From Apostichopus japonicus (Eukaryota > Echinodermata > Holothuroidea > Aspidochirotida > Stichopodidae), in NCBI RefSeq assembly GCF_037975245.1, contig NC_092564.1:7601984-7665983 (forward strand): a stretch of 64,000 nucleotides of DNA, given 5' to 3'. The position numbers and the translations under genes were made by a program. A model generated the notes under the pieces. It ran no database searches, had not been told where the DNA came from, and saw only the letters and a list, made by a program, of their open reading frames with translations. This document shows, one piece after another, positions 49,126-61,358 of the stretch; position 1 is the stretch's first letter; each line of letters opens with the position of its first letter.

Positions 49126-50597
49126 AGCTCATGAGTGAACTTGGACCCGAAAATTAAAATTGACAATATACTCTACCATACAAGTGTACATTGGAACAAA
49201 ATAAGGAACCAATTAAGGCAACTTTTACATACTTTCCCTGCTTTAATGGTGCTCTGTTTGGTGTTAATATTATGCCAAGGCTTCCTATCTAGTACATCCA
49301 AATATTTAAATATGTATACAGTATATATATTTGTTTTGTTTACTTAAGAAATTTTCTGTTATGGATGATACTGTACACAAGTGTGCAGTGTAACTATGGT
49401 TGACCACATGTATATATCTTGAATTAATTGTGAAGAAATTAAAGGAGAAAAGATTTGGTAACAAGTGTCAAGTGGAATTTGGAACTTTGAGAATGACCCA
49501 AATTATCAAGGGACATTGCTTAGCAACCTATAAACAACAACTTTGACTGTTTATGCTCATCCTCTATGTTGTCACAGAAGTTAAAATTACCAGTTAGTCT
49601 ATAAAAATACTTTCAGTTAGCTTTTGATCACCAAATTACTTCCAGCTGCTGAGAATGTGTCAAGTTTGAACAGGTGAAATTGTAATTGAGATAAATTTTG
49701 AACTTTGTGCCCAATTTTTGGAGGGTTGTCACTTTTATGAATCGATTGCTTCACATTTAATGTCAATGTGTGTTTCATTCAACCCCCCCTCCCACACCCC
49801 CCAACAAGAAAATGGGGGTTGATGGTGAACAAAAATAATGTAGCAATCAGCAACAAAAGAAATGAATAGAAAATCACATTTCTATTGTTCTTTGGAAAGG
49901 AAATAACATCCAAGGAGCAAGAAGTCTTCCATGATGGACTAGGATTCTTTTTCAACACACACAAAAATGACAAGTTTAAAATGTGTAAAAGTAAATGGAA
50001 TACAAAGGCTGGTCATAGAGTGTCAAGACTATATTTTGCAGTTTATTGCAGAGAAAATGACAAAATGGACACCAAGCCATCGTATGTTCCTATTTCTAAT
50101 TCTTACCCTTTATCACTATCAAGAGACTTTTTAAAGGATCCGTTTAGCTTTCATTTCATTGTATTGTTTTTTGGTTTGCATTTTTGCATGGAAACAGAAG
50201 ACATATATCCTGTGTCATTTGACAAGTGAAATATCAAAGCTTCTGCTGTATTGTATCTCATAGGAGAACAGTTTGCTTTCCTAATCGCACAATTCACTTT
50301 TCTCCTTTTTTAAGTTCTTGAAACAGGGTCCTTATTTCATTCACTGAGTCAGGTGAAGCCGAAGGATTTCAAACTTGATCAAAAATGTAGAGAGGCTTTG
50401 TCATTATTATCTGTGAGGCACAAATATCTTTTGTTTCAAGGTTTACTCACATACTGTATAGCTTTCGTTGTATCGTCATGTCTTTCATAAAACGTATAAG
50501 ATGTCTTTTATTATAGTAGTTTTTTTTTTTCATTTGCATCATTCAAACTTATATTTTGTTGTACAAATGGCTGGATATACTGTACTTCCATAATTAA

Positions 50598-50603
50598 AAT
50601 AAA
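50598..50603 (+). terminator. Candidate polyadenylation signal of LHFPL2
   Basis: AATAAA about 1.47 kb after the stop codon. It is the first canonical signal I noticed downstream; a shorter 3'UTR using a variant signal is possible. Confidence 0.4.
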
Positions 50604-51593
50604 ACATATATTACATTAGCTATGTAGTGATACTGTATATTATTTAGGCCATAGTTTTGAATATTTTAGAACTTATATCAACTAGCAATATGTTGACTTT
50701 GAAGAAATGATGATGACAAGCAGAGGTTAAACACTGTTCTTTCTAGTTAGTGAAACATGAACGAAACTCATAATACCAATAAGCTTACCACCATGCACTG
50801 GCCATCTTTAGTTTTATAATGAAGTGATACCTGGGTCAGAGGTCAAATTGTTAATTTCGATGTACCATTTTGCATTTTCTATGTTATTATTTTACTATCA
50901 TGAGAAAGGTTTGCAATGAAGAGAGATTTGTTTCAACATGTAAACTTGCTAACATTTCAAACACCAAGGACTGCCTAGTTGAATTTGTGACTGGAATGGG
51001 CGGAAATTGAAACAAAGTTAGACAATCACTTTCAGTACTTGTTTCAACATAGTTATGAAGTACGTTTGACAAAATGACCTTTGACTAAAATATTACATAC
51101 TATATGCCCTAAATATATAGATATATATTTTTGTATTCTTACGTGAGCAACCAACTTTTGAGTGGAAAGTTTCGGGTGCTTCTTTGTTATGAGAGGAAGT
51201 AAATACTTTTTTTGCCTCAAGAGGAAATATAGATGTTAAATTTAACTACTGTAAACTGTAAATCACTTGGGTATCAAAATCATGGGAATGGTTCAATACC
51301 AGGTGGCAATTTTGAACTGTGCAACCCCTCCCTCCCCCCCCCCCTTTCAGGAGTGGATATTTTTCTTTTTACATGGTTAGATAGCAATAACAATTCTCAG
51401 TTTATATAATATACAGTACCTACCCTATTCTTGGTAGGTGGTCTGTTGGTGGAAACTAGAAAGGAATTATTGATTCAATATTGTGTAATTTGAACAATTG
51501 TGAAGGAGATTTGTTTACATATCGTATGAGAAATTTGAAATTGTCATCTGTCCCATTGAAAGAGTATGTTGGAGATATATGGTATATTTATAT

Positions 51594-51596
<3 letters not shown>

Positions 51597-51648
<52 letters not shown>

Positions 51649-51653
51649 ATATA
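51597..51653. repeat. AT microsatellite
   Basis: About 28 AT dinucleotides with one interruption (ATTTAT). Confidence 0.95.
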
Positions 51654-54404
51654 GATTTATGGTATATGTATATGATCAGAGATGTATGTTATAGGCTCCC
51701 TAAACGTACAAGCAGGTATTTATGTCAGGTTAGAAGAGGCTGATAATGAACCTTTGGACACAGCAATAACCTAGAACCTAGATACCAGCATATATGTGCC
51801 AATTAAGTACAGACAGTTCATATTGTTTGAGTCTACAGTGGTTCTCTCACAGTTGACTTTTGCTCCTCTCTTACCTCTCTCCTAAGTCTTCTTACCCACT
51901 TCCCTTCCCCTAGGGTGCCCCTACTAACTTGGTAAAGTTTTGTCTACTCAGTGTTGCAGTGATCAAACAACCTGCTTGGAAAAGATGTAATATAGCTGCA
52001 CACCCTACTCTACAGTGTGTGTGTGTAATCTTCTATTGTACATAAATCTTGTAGTTTTGCGGAGCTGTTAGTGTGTATTCTGTTGTAATCAGGTGTAAAC
52101 TATCATTTTACCATGTAACACTGCAAATCATGCTTAATATTTTTGATGAATTGATCATGAATATTTAGGTGTTTAACATGCAGAATACACCCCCCCCCCC
52201 TTCCCCCGAGATTATCTCTGGTATGCCACCCCAGATTTAGATTGTATAGTGGTGATGAAGAAACACATCATAGCTCAGCGTATGTGATGATGGACAGTGA
52301 TATAAGGACAGGATGGGTGTTTAAAAATCTTGAGTCATATTTCCCAGGTGTTTTTAATATCTGTTATTAAAGTTTAATCCAGCCTGATTTCCTGCTGAAG
52401 TATATTATTGACTGGTATTTTCCATCTTTATCTGTATTTACTTTAACATTGTAATTTCATTTCAGTAGTGAAACATTTGTCAAGTTTACACTAACCTCAC
52501 CGCGATGGTTACTTTTAAAGATCTGACCGAATTTCAATATTCTTCAAGATGTGTCACCATAGTTTGGTTTTATAAAGGAATTTGGAATTTGACTGACATG
52601 GATAAATATCAGCAAAAGCCAAAAAACAAGCAAGAACTAAAGAAAATAAAATAAAAAGAAAAACAGACAGGCAGTAAGATAGATTTTAGTAAAGATTTAT
52701 TATTTATTTCAGAACAGTAAAAAACTCTTTATTGTAGACTTGGGACTTTTGTTACAGCAGTTTGGAATCTCTTAAAATACATTGCTTATAGCTGTACAAA
52801 GGTTTATGTGCAATACAGACCTTTTACATGTAATATTAACCCAGTAATGCTAGAGATGGTTGAGCACCTCCAGACTAGGGGCGTCGTCAAAAAATGAAAA
52901 GTGATCTCTCCATGATAGAAAAAAAAGTATACATTAATAAAATTTGTTTGGGGGGATTTGTTGATCACAAAGATTTCTATAAGATAGACCAGCGACGATG
53001 GTCCGGGTCTGTGTTCTTCGTAAATGTAGCAAAACGTTTGTACAACATTTTATATTTCTTATAAGAATTTGTGACACGATAACCACATACCAGTACAAGG
53101 TTCATCCTTGGGATGTGATTCTATCATTACATGCCCCATGTTATGATTCTTTCCTGTGTTCAAGTAGATCAAGCAGAGATGGTAATGCTTACAGTATATG
53201 CCGTGGGCGATCGAATATCATATCCTCTAGTATAATGGGTGTAAATGTTCAAATTATTGCAGGGGCTAATTGTCTAATAGCTCATTACATTCAAAGATGT
53301 TTGGTGGTGTTTGTTGTTTAAAAGGGAGGGGAGGGCACTTGAGGGACCAAACTCTATTGGTAATTAAATTTGTTGGTAAAATTGACCTTTATAAAGGTGG
53401 AAGCATTGCAACCCACTTTTTTTTTCTCATCCATTCAGTGCATATAAGGGTTATTTTTTGGTAAGTTAATTTGTCAAGGATTTCTTTTCTTGACTACAGT
53501 GAGAGGAGGAGGGGGGGGAGGGGAGAGCGTTGAGTATTACCTTTCTCATTTGTTCTTTTTTGAGAAATGATCCTGTTTGGTATCAAACAAAGCAAGTGTC
53601 ATAGTTTCTGAGAATTCTTGAGAAATCTTGACACGATGCGACATGCAAAAAATCTATATAAGTAAATGTCACAATAGATTTTAGAAAGAGAATCCATTCA
53701 ATTACTCACTTCCTTTTAAAGTTGGCAACATCTTCCCTGTTTCCTATTCCTTCATTGTGTTGGTGCCATTCACCAGCAAAGCTATTGTGGAAGGCAAAGA
53801 GTGGAAAGGCTATCGACACGAAATGGTTTATCATGTTAAACTATTCACCCCACGATCGATCGATCGTTGTTTTCAATTAAATCTATAAAAGCAGGAAACC
53901 ATTATTCTGTGTGGAGTCATTTCCTGAAAACTAGAGATTAGATTGGGTAAATGGTTTTATGACAAGTCATATTGTAACAGTGACACCCTTAAATAAACAT
54001 TTTTGGTCATCTTGAGCAGATTAAGGAATGGCTTATCAGAGATAATGTAAACTGAAAAGCTCTGAGTTTGCATCATTAAGGGATGGAGTGTTCAACATTT
54101 TTGCTAATTAAGGGGGAATTAATTGAGTCCCTCTGGTGCCTGCCCTGTCTGAAGTGAAACCAGTACCTGGCAAATGGCCAAGGAATACAAGCAGGGCAGG
54201 TCAGTGAGGTTGCCATGGAGACATACCTTATACTCTGCCTTATGACTAAAGACTAATCTGGTTAAAACTTAAGGATTGTATATCCATATTGCCTTGCCTA
54301 GAGCTAATATACATCGTAAACCTGTAACCATGGACTGGTGGCCTCATGGATATTAAACAGTCAGTAGGGTAAACAAGCATTTTCCATTCAGACACTCACC
54401 CCAA

Positions 54405-54440
54405 TCCCCCCCCCCCCCCTCCTCTCTCTCTCTCTCTCTT
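54405..54440. repeat. Poly(C) run followed by CT repeat
   Basis: A run of about 14 C is followed after two T-containing bases by nine or more CT units. Confidence 0.9.
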
Positions 54441-55274
54441 GTCCATCCTCATATGTTCTTAACACCACATGTAAAAAAATATATATATATAACTAATACT
54501 TTTTTATGTTTCACATTTCCTTATAAATTTGTGTCTTAATATGATACCAAAGTGAATCAAGTAACATCGTTGTCCTTCCTAATGCTTTTGTCTATTAACA
54601 TTTCTAATGCACCAGGATTCCAATGTAGGGAATGTATACATGGTGGTGAGTGAAGTTTCCCATGATGACTCAACAAAATATGATTTAACTAGTTCCACAT
54701 GGATGAGCATCAGCAAAAGATGCAGAAACAGGTGTAGAGCAGAGTAGCATTAAACAAATAAAAAACCAATGCTGGAATATTTTAGATCAATTGTTAGTTC
54801 CTTGTAGGAAAGATTAACGAAAGCCCATTATTGCAGTTGTAAAGGGGTAGGGGGTATGATAGATCTTCCGTGAGAGGACTTCCTTTATCCCCCCCCCCCT
54901 CTCCGGTAACATTTTACATGAGAGAACATTTACACATGTGCACATGGTCCTATGTTAAGTCCATCAGAAATGAATCCCACTGCCTTCTAGGGAGACAATC
55001 ATTTTTGTGTTCTTGAGATATCTTTCTTACTTCATATGTTAAATCTGTAGTATTGTGGGTTATCTAGGCTTTCTTCAGACTTGAGATGTGAATGGAAGGA
55101 CATCTATTCAGTATGGATTGAGAATGGGGTGTTCTAATTGTTCTGGTCTTCCATTAGCATGAGAGTTCAATTTTCTCTCTTTCATAAGTGTTCTTCTGCC
55201 CTGCCAAACTGTCAACATTTACAAACAATAACTTTGATAACAGAAAAAGTAAAGAGCTGCTTTGAAATCATGTT

Positions 55275-55302
55275 TAAAAAAAAAAAAATTTTTTTTTTTT
55301 TT
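55275..55302. repeat. A13T14 palindrome
   Basis: A run of 13 A is directly followed by 14 T, making an uninterrupted self-complementary tract. Confidence 0.9.
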
Positions 55303-57084
55303 ATAAGCAACATATTTTGTGAACTGAGTGGTAAGCAGTAGAATGGTTTCTACTCTATTTTTGTTCTGTATGTATATATTAAACTGAAATATCTGTACAT
55401 TTGTAATTAAAATGTTCATATACCTTATTTAGAAAGTGTTTTATGTATTTCCATCGTTTTCTCATTTTTTTTTCACATGTGTGTGCGTGTACATATTTGT
55501 CAAAATATTTTCCAATGTTCATAGGTTATGTTATTAATTTTGGTTTAAAGGTGCATACTGATCACTTTGTTGTGTTTAGCAGTAATAAGAGAGAAAGTAG
55601 GCTTTTATTGATAAATTTAGCTCTGAAATATTCTGTTGAACTTTGTAGCAGTGAAATTGGTACTTTTTCACATACAGTAAAGGCATATTCTCTTTGTAAG
55701 CATCGATAGCAAATAAATCAGTCATTGAAAATACTGTAATCTACTCAGAATATTCATTTTTTTGCCACTCTCTGTTATTCAATTAATCTCTTCCTTCTGC
55801 ATACTAACAGTAGTATATAACCCAAATGTTACTGCCCTTCTGTTTACATCACAGAAAGAGGGGGGGGGGGGAGGGGGTGTGGTTAGCTTTTGGTTTGCCC
55901 ACAGATTTTTGGTCACTTGCAGTAGGCTGGCTGGTAGTCCATATCATCAAGCTTTTGTGTTGCATGTGAAATGTGTCCCTGATAGTAAACACAAGAATAG
56001 GAAGGTTGACAAATGTCATACTTGGCATGTGGTCCCTATTGCTTTCAATGGTCATATGGGGTCAACAAAGGTCAAAGTCTGAAAACTTTGTGAACACAAT
56101 GACTGCAAGTACATCTTTGTTGAACTTCATACATGGTATGCAGATTCAGCTTGTTGAGTACAAGAACCCTATTGAAATTGGTAGAGGTCAAAGGTCACAT
56201 GAGGTCAACAGGCACCAAAGTCTGAAAACCTTTTGAGCATGATAAGTCTAAAATTAATGCTACAATTGATCTGTGAAATTCTCCTATGATGTCCTTTTGA
56301 TGAACATAGTTTGGTCAAATTCAGTTCAGTTTAGTTCTGTGAATGGGTTATATTGGTCTACCGTCTTCAACAAAACATACCTGGCATCCAGGTAATTAAC
56401 TCTACTCTTGCTTTAAACTGTACTTAAACCTATCAGTTTTTACCCTGTGAGCTACAAGGAGTCAACAGGTTTTCTCAAATAGGCAAAAACTGGCTCACAG
56501 GGTCAAAAGGTTCTCTCTAAATGGTGGAAAACTTAGCCATTTTCTCAAAAATATTTCACAGCGTATGTCACAATGTCATGTAACTCTCAACAATTATTTT
56601 AGGGATTTGCTAGCTCAAAATGGGTTAAATTGTGTATTTACTTCACATAGGAAGACTATTCTTTCTGGATATTGAAATATTTTGGATTAAAATTCTATAC
56701 TGTAAAGTTCTTATGAGTGAATTACATAGTTGATGCGCGCATTTGATTGTTACAAATCTTTTCTGGTTGTCACCTAATTCTTGGACAAATTGAATCCACT
56801 TGCTCTACATTAGTCAGATAGTTATTTTGAATTCTGAGCAAATTGTAAGGCAAGAAATCACAAAGCTAACTGGCTTTCTGGTTAAAGCTAGGGTCACTTG
56901 CCCTTCGAGTAGGCCTACTCCTCGTATATTTAACGATCTTAACTTCTTGAAAAGGAAGGGACCTAAAACTTATTCACTTTTTTTTAAGTAAACTTTCCAG
57001 CTTTCCGATCTCGTATAACAAGCATCGGTAACGTTTGATTTTTTTTCTCTAAAACGAAAGTAACTGGGAATTTTTCACCGCTTC

Positions 57085-57775
57085 TCTTGGAAGAGCGAAC
57101 TATGAAAAGTTACGTCGCTTTAACAGCATTATTTTGGCTCGTAGTAAACAATCACATAAACACGGTACGCACATACACACGCAACGGACAAAATCCTGAT
57201 AACTCTATCAAGCAGAATAGTCTGCATATCCGGTTTCCTCGTCCAGGAGTGATAGGCGGCGTCCGTTCATTTCATATGGGTAGGGAAAAAACTGCAGAGG
57301 GACAAAGACAGAAAAATGTGGAGAAGTGGGTGGAAGAGAGGTAACAAAGGGGAAACAAGGGGGATGGAGGGGGCAGAAGATAGGTAAGTCATGTCCTTCT
57401 TGAATGTTGAGCCCATGAGGTTGAATGGTGCAAAGGCGTTGCATCCAGTTTCTCTCTGCTGATTCGTACTAGGTACTGTAGGGACATGTCATTAATGGTA
57501 TGGTTGGGAAGGTTAAAATGTTCTCCAACCGAGATCTTAGTCTTCATGGCCGTTGACTGTGGATCTGTGACCATACAACCGATTCTTGAGGGTGTTTTTT
57601 TCTTGAATCTATATTTGTTTTAAACAATCTCTGGTTCATGAACTAAACTGTTTACACCTCTGTTTCACGTCCTGTTCATCTCCTCAAAGTCCAGGTGGGT
57701 TCTCTTTTACTCAGTCTCTTCTCCTCTTCTTTTGCCATCTCAGGTGCTAAAATATTTAGTTGTTACTCTCTGGAA
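57085..57775. repeat. Direct duplication, copy 1 (with Penelope insert)
   Basis: TCTTGGAAGAGCGAACTATG at 57086 and AACAATCTCTGGTTCATGAAC near 57625 have counterparts near 57789 and 58127. The first part carries an 81-codon open frame from the ATG at 57102 with a signal-peptide-like start (MKSYVALTALFWLVV), but the second copy stops after a few codons and has a frame-shifting indel. I do not call it a gene. Confidence 0.75.
57277..57612 (-). pseudogene. Penelope-like element fragment (GIY-YIG C-terminal end), frameshifted
   Basis: On the minus strand three short pieces in different frames follow the order known for the C-terminal part of Penelope-like reverse transcriptases: TLKNRLYGHRSTVN, then SVGEHFNLPNHTINDM, then MQRLCTIQPHGLNIQEG. 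These match the L-x-x-R-x-x-x-HR, PVG-x-HFN-x-x-H-S/T-x-x-DM and R-L-x-TLQP-x-GLN patterns around the GIY-YIG endonuclease. Two frameshifts separate them, so the fragment is dead. A pyrimidine-rich 3' tail follows toward 57277. The segment is missing from the second copy of the surrounding duplication, which brackets it as an insertion. Confidence 0.75.
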
Positions 57776-57787
57776 TTATTCATCCAA

Positions 57788-58265
57788 TCTTGGAAGAACG
57801 AACGATGGAATATGACGTCGCTTTAAATTAATATCAATATGTAAGCTCGTAATGAACATGCACACGAACACCGAATGCACATCACACACACAACGAACAA
57901 AATCCCGATAGCTCCATTATCACAAAAACCTGTATATCCAGTTTCCTCTTCTACGCATTCGGGAGTAATTGGCGGCGTCCTTTCATTTCATATATCGCAG
58001 TCGACCTTAGAAACAGTACTGCCTTCGATCATCACAGTTTCAAATCACCAGAGCTAATTAAAGAACTGAGATATTCTTCTGGTCCCTACAGTTACCCATA
58101 TCCTCTCATTCTGACGTTTTTTGTAAGGCAATCTCTGGTTAATGAACTAAATTGTTTATCTATTTCTTCTCCTCACAGCCCAGATGTGATCTCTTTAACT
58201 CACAAAGTCCTCTTCCCTTTTGCCAGCCCAGAGGCTAAAATGTAAAATAATTACTCCCTGATCAG
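57788..58265. repeat. Direct duplication, copy 2
   Basis: TCTTGGAAGAACGAACGATG opens this copy. It keeps the GGCGGCGTCC-TTTCATTTCATAT stretch and the AATCTCTGGTTAATGAAC end of copy 1, but it lacks the Penelope fragment and differs by many indels. Confidence 0.75.
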
Positions 58266-59021
58266 TGAATATCACAGGGCCGTGATCTACATACCCCCCC
58301 CCCCCACCTCCCCCCGGTTCGATTATGCTGCAGGTCCCTAGCATATTCCTTGAGGCATGTCTACTGATAAGGCCTAACCGTAATTTTCCTCGATATATTT
58401 TCGCAGTAATTGTGAATGTTCATATCTCGGCGACACCGACCTTTTTTTTCCCGCAAGGTACAATGAAGATGTTAGAATTTTCTTTGTATGTTTACGTCAT
58501 TAGATTTTGTTCTTATTTTAATATTTTTAGATCGTAACAATAACATTTAATGTCGGAAGGAGATAGAAACAGGTGGTCTTCCTAAAATGCAAGAGGGAAA
58601 GGAGCACATACCGGAAAAGGAGCACATACCGATCCTCAAAGAAAATCCACTTCTCGTTTCTCTTGTCCTTCCTCTTTAGTTTTTTATTTGTTCGGCCCCA
58701 AATATCTGTCAAGCCCCCTAAACAATTGTCAGAATTCCTTTTAAGCAAAGCAAAAAAAAAGCCATGCTTTCCCCCTAGAAAAGCATTAGACGTCTTTAAC
58801 GACAGAGGTCTGTCATGTTAATTTGTTTAAATAATGAGCCCTTTTAGCAATCAAGTAGAACACAGTCGACGTTGAGTATTAACATCTTGTTATATTTCAT
58901 TGCGTAACATATATAGTCATACTGTACAGGACAGATATTGGACGACATGTCCAAGATTACGTGTTGACAGATGGAGAGACAGGGTGAAACAAGGATGAGC
59001 AGACGGCATGCTCTAACTTAT
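58266..59021. other. Intergenic DNA
   Basis: No gene is recognised. A poly(C) run lies near 58296 and a short direct repeat GGAGCACATACCG lies at about 58601 and 58619. Confidence 0.5.
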
Positions 59022-59065
59022 ATACTCAGGTGCGTATCCAGGGGGGGGCGTTGGGGGCGCGCGCC

Positions 59066-59217
59066 CCCCGGGTAAGGAAAAGAGGAGAGAAAAAAAAGAG
59101 AAGAAAAAAAAGGGAAAAGGAGGGGGAAAAAAAGAAAAGGAGGAGAGAAAGGAAGGGAAAAGAAAAAGAAAAAAGAGAGAAAAAGGAGAAAAGGAGGGAG
59201 TAGAAGAGAGCCAAGAC
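59066..59217 (+). repeat. About 150-bp nearly pure purine tract
   Basis: From about GGGTAAGG onward the + strand is almost entirely A and G (GAGGAGAGAAAAAAAAGAG and similar) until GAGAGCCAAG. The Phe/Ser/Leu-rich minus-strand frames over it are products of composition. A homopurine block of this length can adopt triplex structure. Confidence 0.92.
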
Positions 59218-59514
59218 CTCGGGAAGAGAAAGAGGAACAGTCATAGTTAAAGCGCTGATCCCTATTATATACACAGGGTAGCCAGTGACAGATCAAGGAT
59301 TACGGAGGGGGTGTGCGCCTCACCCTACCCCTTACACCGACAATTCCATTTTTGACGTTTCCATTTTTCCTCTCTCACTAATGTATCTATATAAATACTA
59401 TATATGGTCTATCATGATGCGTGTGTCTGTATGGACGCCTTAAACAATTGTACAAATTGTAGTACAATTGTGCTATATGGAACCAACTGTGGCTGGTCTT
59501 GAACTCGACCGAGT

Positions 59515-59782
59515 CGTCGGGGAACATGACGCATTTCGGGAAGGGGGCGACCGCCCCCTCCCCCCCGAGCAAATTTTCTTTAAGACATCGCTAGTAATTT
59601 CAAAATAGACAATGCTTAGATGCAACTTACAAGGCTTGGGAAGTGTCATTTCCAGCGACCTGGGAGGCATTTTCGGCCAAAATTTTTCTTGTACGCTTCG
59701 CGCCAACTTATGGTGGCGCTTCGCTTAGATAGTTTGCCTACAGGCTTCGCCCCTCCCTTGGCAATTACTCGCTACACGCCTG
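59515..59782 (+). mobile_element. Short hAT-type element, family B, copy 3
   Basis: It shares AATTTCAAAATAGACAATGC, GATGCAACTTACAAGGCTTG and GGTGGCGCTTCGCTTAGATA with 12685-12951 and ends CGCTACACGCCTG. The left end is degraded (CGACGCATTTCGGG instead of CAGGCACGTAGCC) and no target duplication is visible, so the start is approximate. Confidence 0.75.
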
Positions 59783-59828
59783 TTCGAATTTGTAAAGCAA
59801 AGAGCAGATATAACGTCATATCAGTGAG

Positions 59829-60855
59829 CACTGGCGGATCCAAGGGGGGCCAAGGGGGGCCAAGGGGGGCCATGGCCCCCCCCCAAAGGTGAGCCAAAAA
59901 GTGTTGTCGAACATCCGCTAAATCATATGATTGGAAATTAAAAAAATCGAGAGGAATAGCAGTGGTAGACTAGTGTAAACCTTTTCGTTTTCTGGTTTAA
60001 AATTAAATGCAGAGCTCCCAACTGACCCGCAATTCGCGGGAATTAGACCCGCATTCTAACACCCAAACCCGCTGACCCGCACAAGCGTCCGAAAAACCGC
60101 ATTGTAATTGTCAAGTATACATAAAAAAAATTGCATCATATCTTGACTTAGCAACCATCATTTCTTTAGCATTTAGCATAATAGAGTATAAAACCTCCTT
60201 TACAGCATCATTTGAACCTCAAATTAGCCTATATTTCTTTTCATTGGGGCGAGCAGCGAACATTTTCATGCCACGGGAAAGAATGAATTATCACCTACTA
60301 TTCAATTTATTGATGTTACACACAAAAAAATGCATATTTCTCAGAAAATTTTGGGTGACAAAAGCCTTTCTAAGTGCCACCATTTTACATGTAGGCATCA
60401 CCATGATTCCAAAAAAATTCAAAAGGGGAGGGGGACACCCCCTCCCCTTATACCCCTCCCCAGGACGGCGATTCGTGGCATGGACCAGCATTTGCCTTCT
60501 CAAGAGTTGGGAGCTATGTAAATGTATGAGCATGAGGATTTACAGTTTAACACCATTTTGCAGTTACAGGCTGGTTGTAAGAAATTTATAACCTATGAGA
60601 AATCAAATTGCTTGAGAAAGATGATCTCAACTTTGTTTTATAAATATTTTAGAAAATTACACCTGGGAAACTTTTTTTTAGAAGTAAATTAACATCACCA
60701 TTGTACACTTTTGTCGCACCAAATTACATCTGAGGGCATTCAGAAATAGAAAATTTTCCATAGGGGAGGGGGCACCCCCTCCCCTTTGACCCCTCCCCAT
60801 ATCACTCTAATGCCACTTTGGCCCCTCCCAAACAAAGGCCCTGGATCCGCCAGTG
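59829..60855. mobile_element. hAT-type element with CACTGGCGGATCC ends
   Basis: A perfect 8-bp duplication TCAGTGAG flanks it (59821-59828 and 60856-60863). Ends are CACTGGCGGATCCAAGG and CCCTGGATCCGCCAGTG. A GGGGGGCCAA unit is repeated three times inside the left end. G/C-rich subterminal tracts frame AT-rich DNA. No transposase is seen. Confidence 0.92.
60010..60518. mobile_element. Element nested inside 59829-60855
   Basis: Ends CAGAGCTCCCAACT and AGTTGGGAGCTATG are inverted with one mismatch, and TAAATG flanks both sides (60004-60009 and 60519-60524). GACCCGC occurs repeatedly just inside the left end. A 6-bp duplication is shorter than the usual 8 bp of hAT, so the superfamily is uncertain. 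Confidence 0.65.
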
Positions 60856-60917
60856 TCAGTGAGCATTGAAATGCATGTTCCACGATGAACAGCCTCAAAA
60901 AACTGTCTATGTGTGTA

Positions 60918-61358
60918 TTCAAGGCGTAGGAGCCCAATTGGATTTGGGGCTGTAACGACTTGCCCGAAAAAGAGCCGAAATTTTTCGCGCGCGAAGCGCG
61001 CGTTTAACACATCGATGCCAATATCATATAAGCAAGCATCGGTCATTACATTGCATGTCATCGTGTACCTTACGGTCCGTCAAAGTTGCACAGTATACCG
61101 CCGGATGCTAATGTAAACAACCAAATGTCTTATGTAGATGGAGAAAAAGCATACAGATCCATTTATGTCAAAACTCTCTTTTACAGTAGTAATGTCGGCC
61201 AAGCTTACAACTTTATTTTAATTACCAAGGAGATCATTTTTAACCTATTCATTGCTATTTATTTTTCTTTCAGTAGGTGCCCGAAAAAAATGGGAAAAAA
61301 AATGGTTGCGGGGGGGGGGGGGGGGCTGCAGCCCCCGCCTTCTACGGGACCTACGCCT
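60918..61358. mobile_element. Element with AGGCGTAGG ends and CGCGCG hairpin
   Basis: AGGCGTAGGAGCCC near the left (60922) is inverted at the right (GGGACCTACGCCT ending at 61358). ATGTGTGTA flanks both sides (60909-60917 and 61359-61367). Inside are a TCGCGCGCGAAGCGCGCG hairpin near 60986, unusual in this AT-rich setting, and a run of about 16 G followed by CTGCAGCCCCC. A 9-bp duplication leaves hAT or Mutator-like both possible. Confidence 0.68.

Larger units (their letters stand above)
49126..57084. other. LHFPL2 3'UTR and downstream intergenic DNA
   Basis: The 3'UTR probably extends to the signal at 50598. Beyond it no gene is recognised. Visible simple sequence includes the AT array at 51597-51653, poly(C) near 51334, 52191, 54405 and 54891, CGAT repeated four times near 53854-53869, and poly(G) near 55861. 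The open frames at 49885-50229, 52998-53321 and 55762-56082 have no recognisable motif. Confidence 0.5.

Noticed and set aside
49885-50229. 114-codon frame after LHFPL2
   Set aside because: It lies in the probable 3'UTR, has no ATG-context or motif support, and shows AT-driven composition.
59018-59296. Phe/Ser/Leu-rich minus-strand frames resembling membrane proteins
   Set aside because: They are produced by the homopurine tract; composition alone explains the hydrophobicity.
60244-60591. 115-codon frame and its opposite-strand shadows
   Set aside because: They lie within the nested transposons at 59829-60855 and 60010-60518, and the frame crosses the inner element border.
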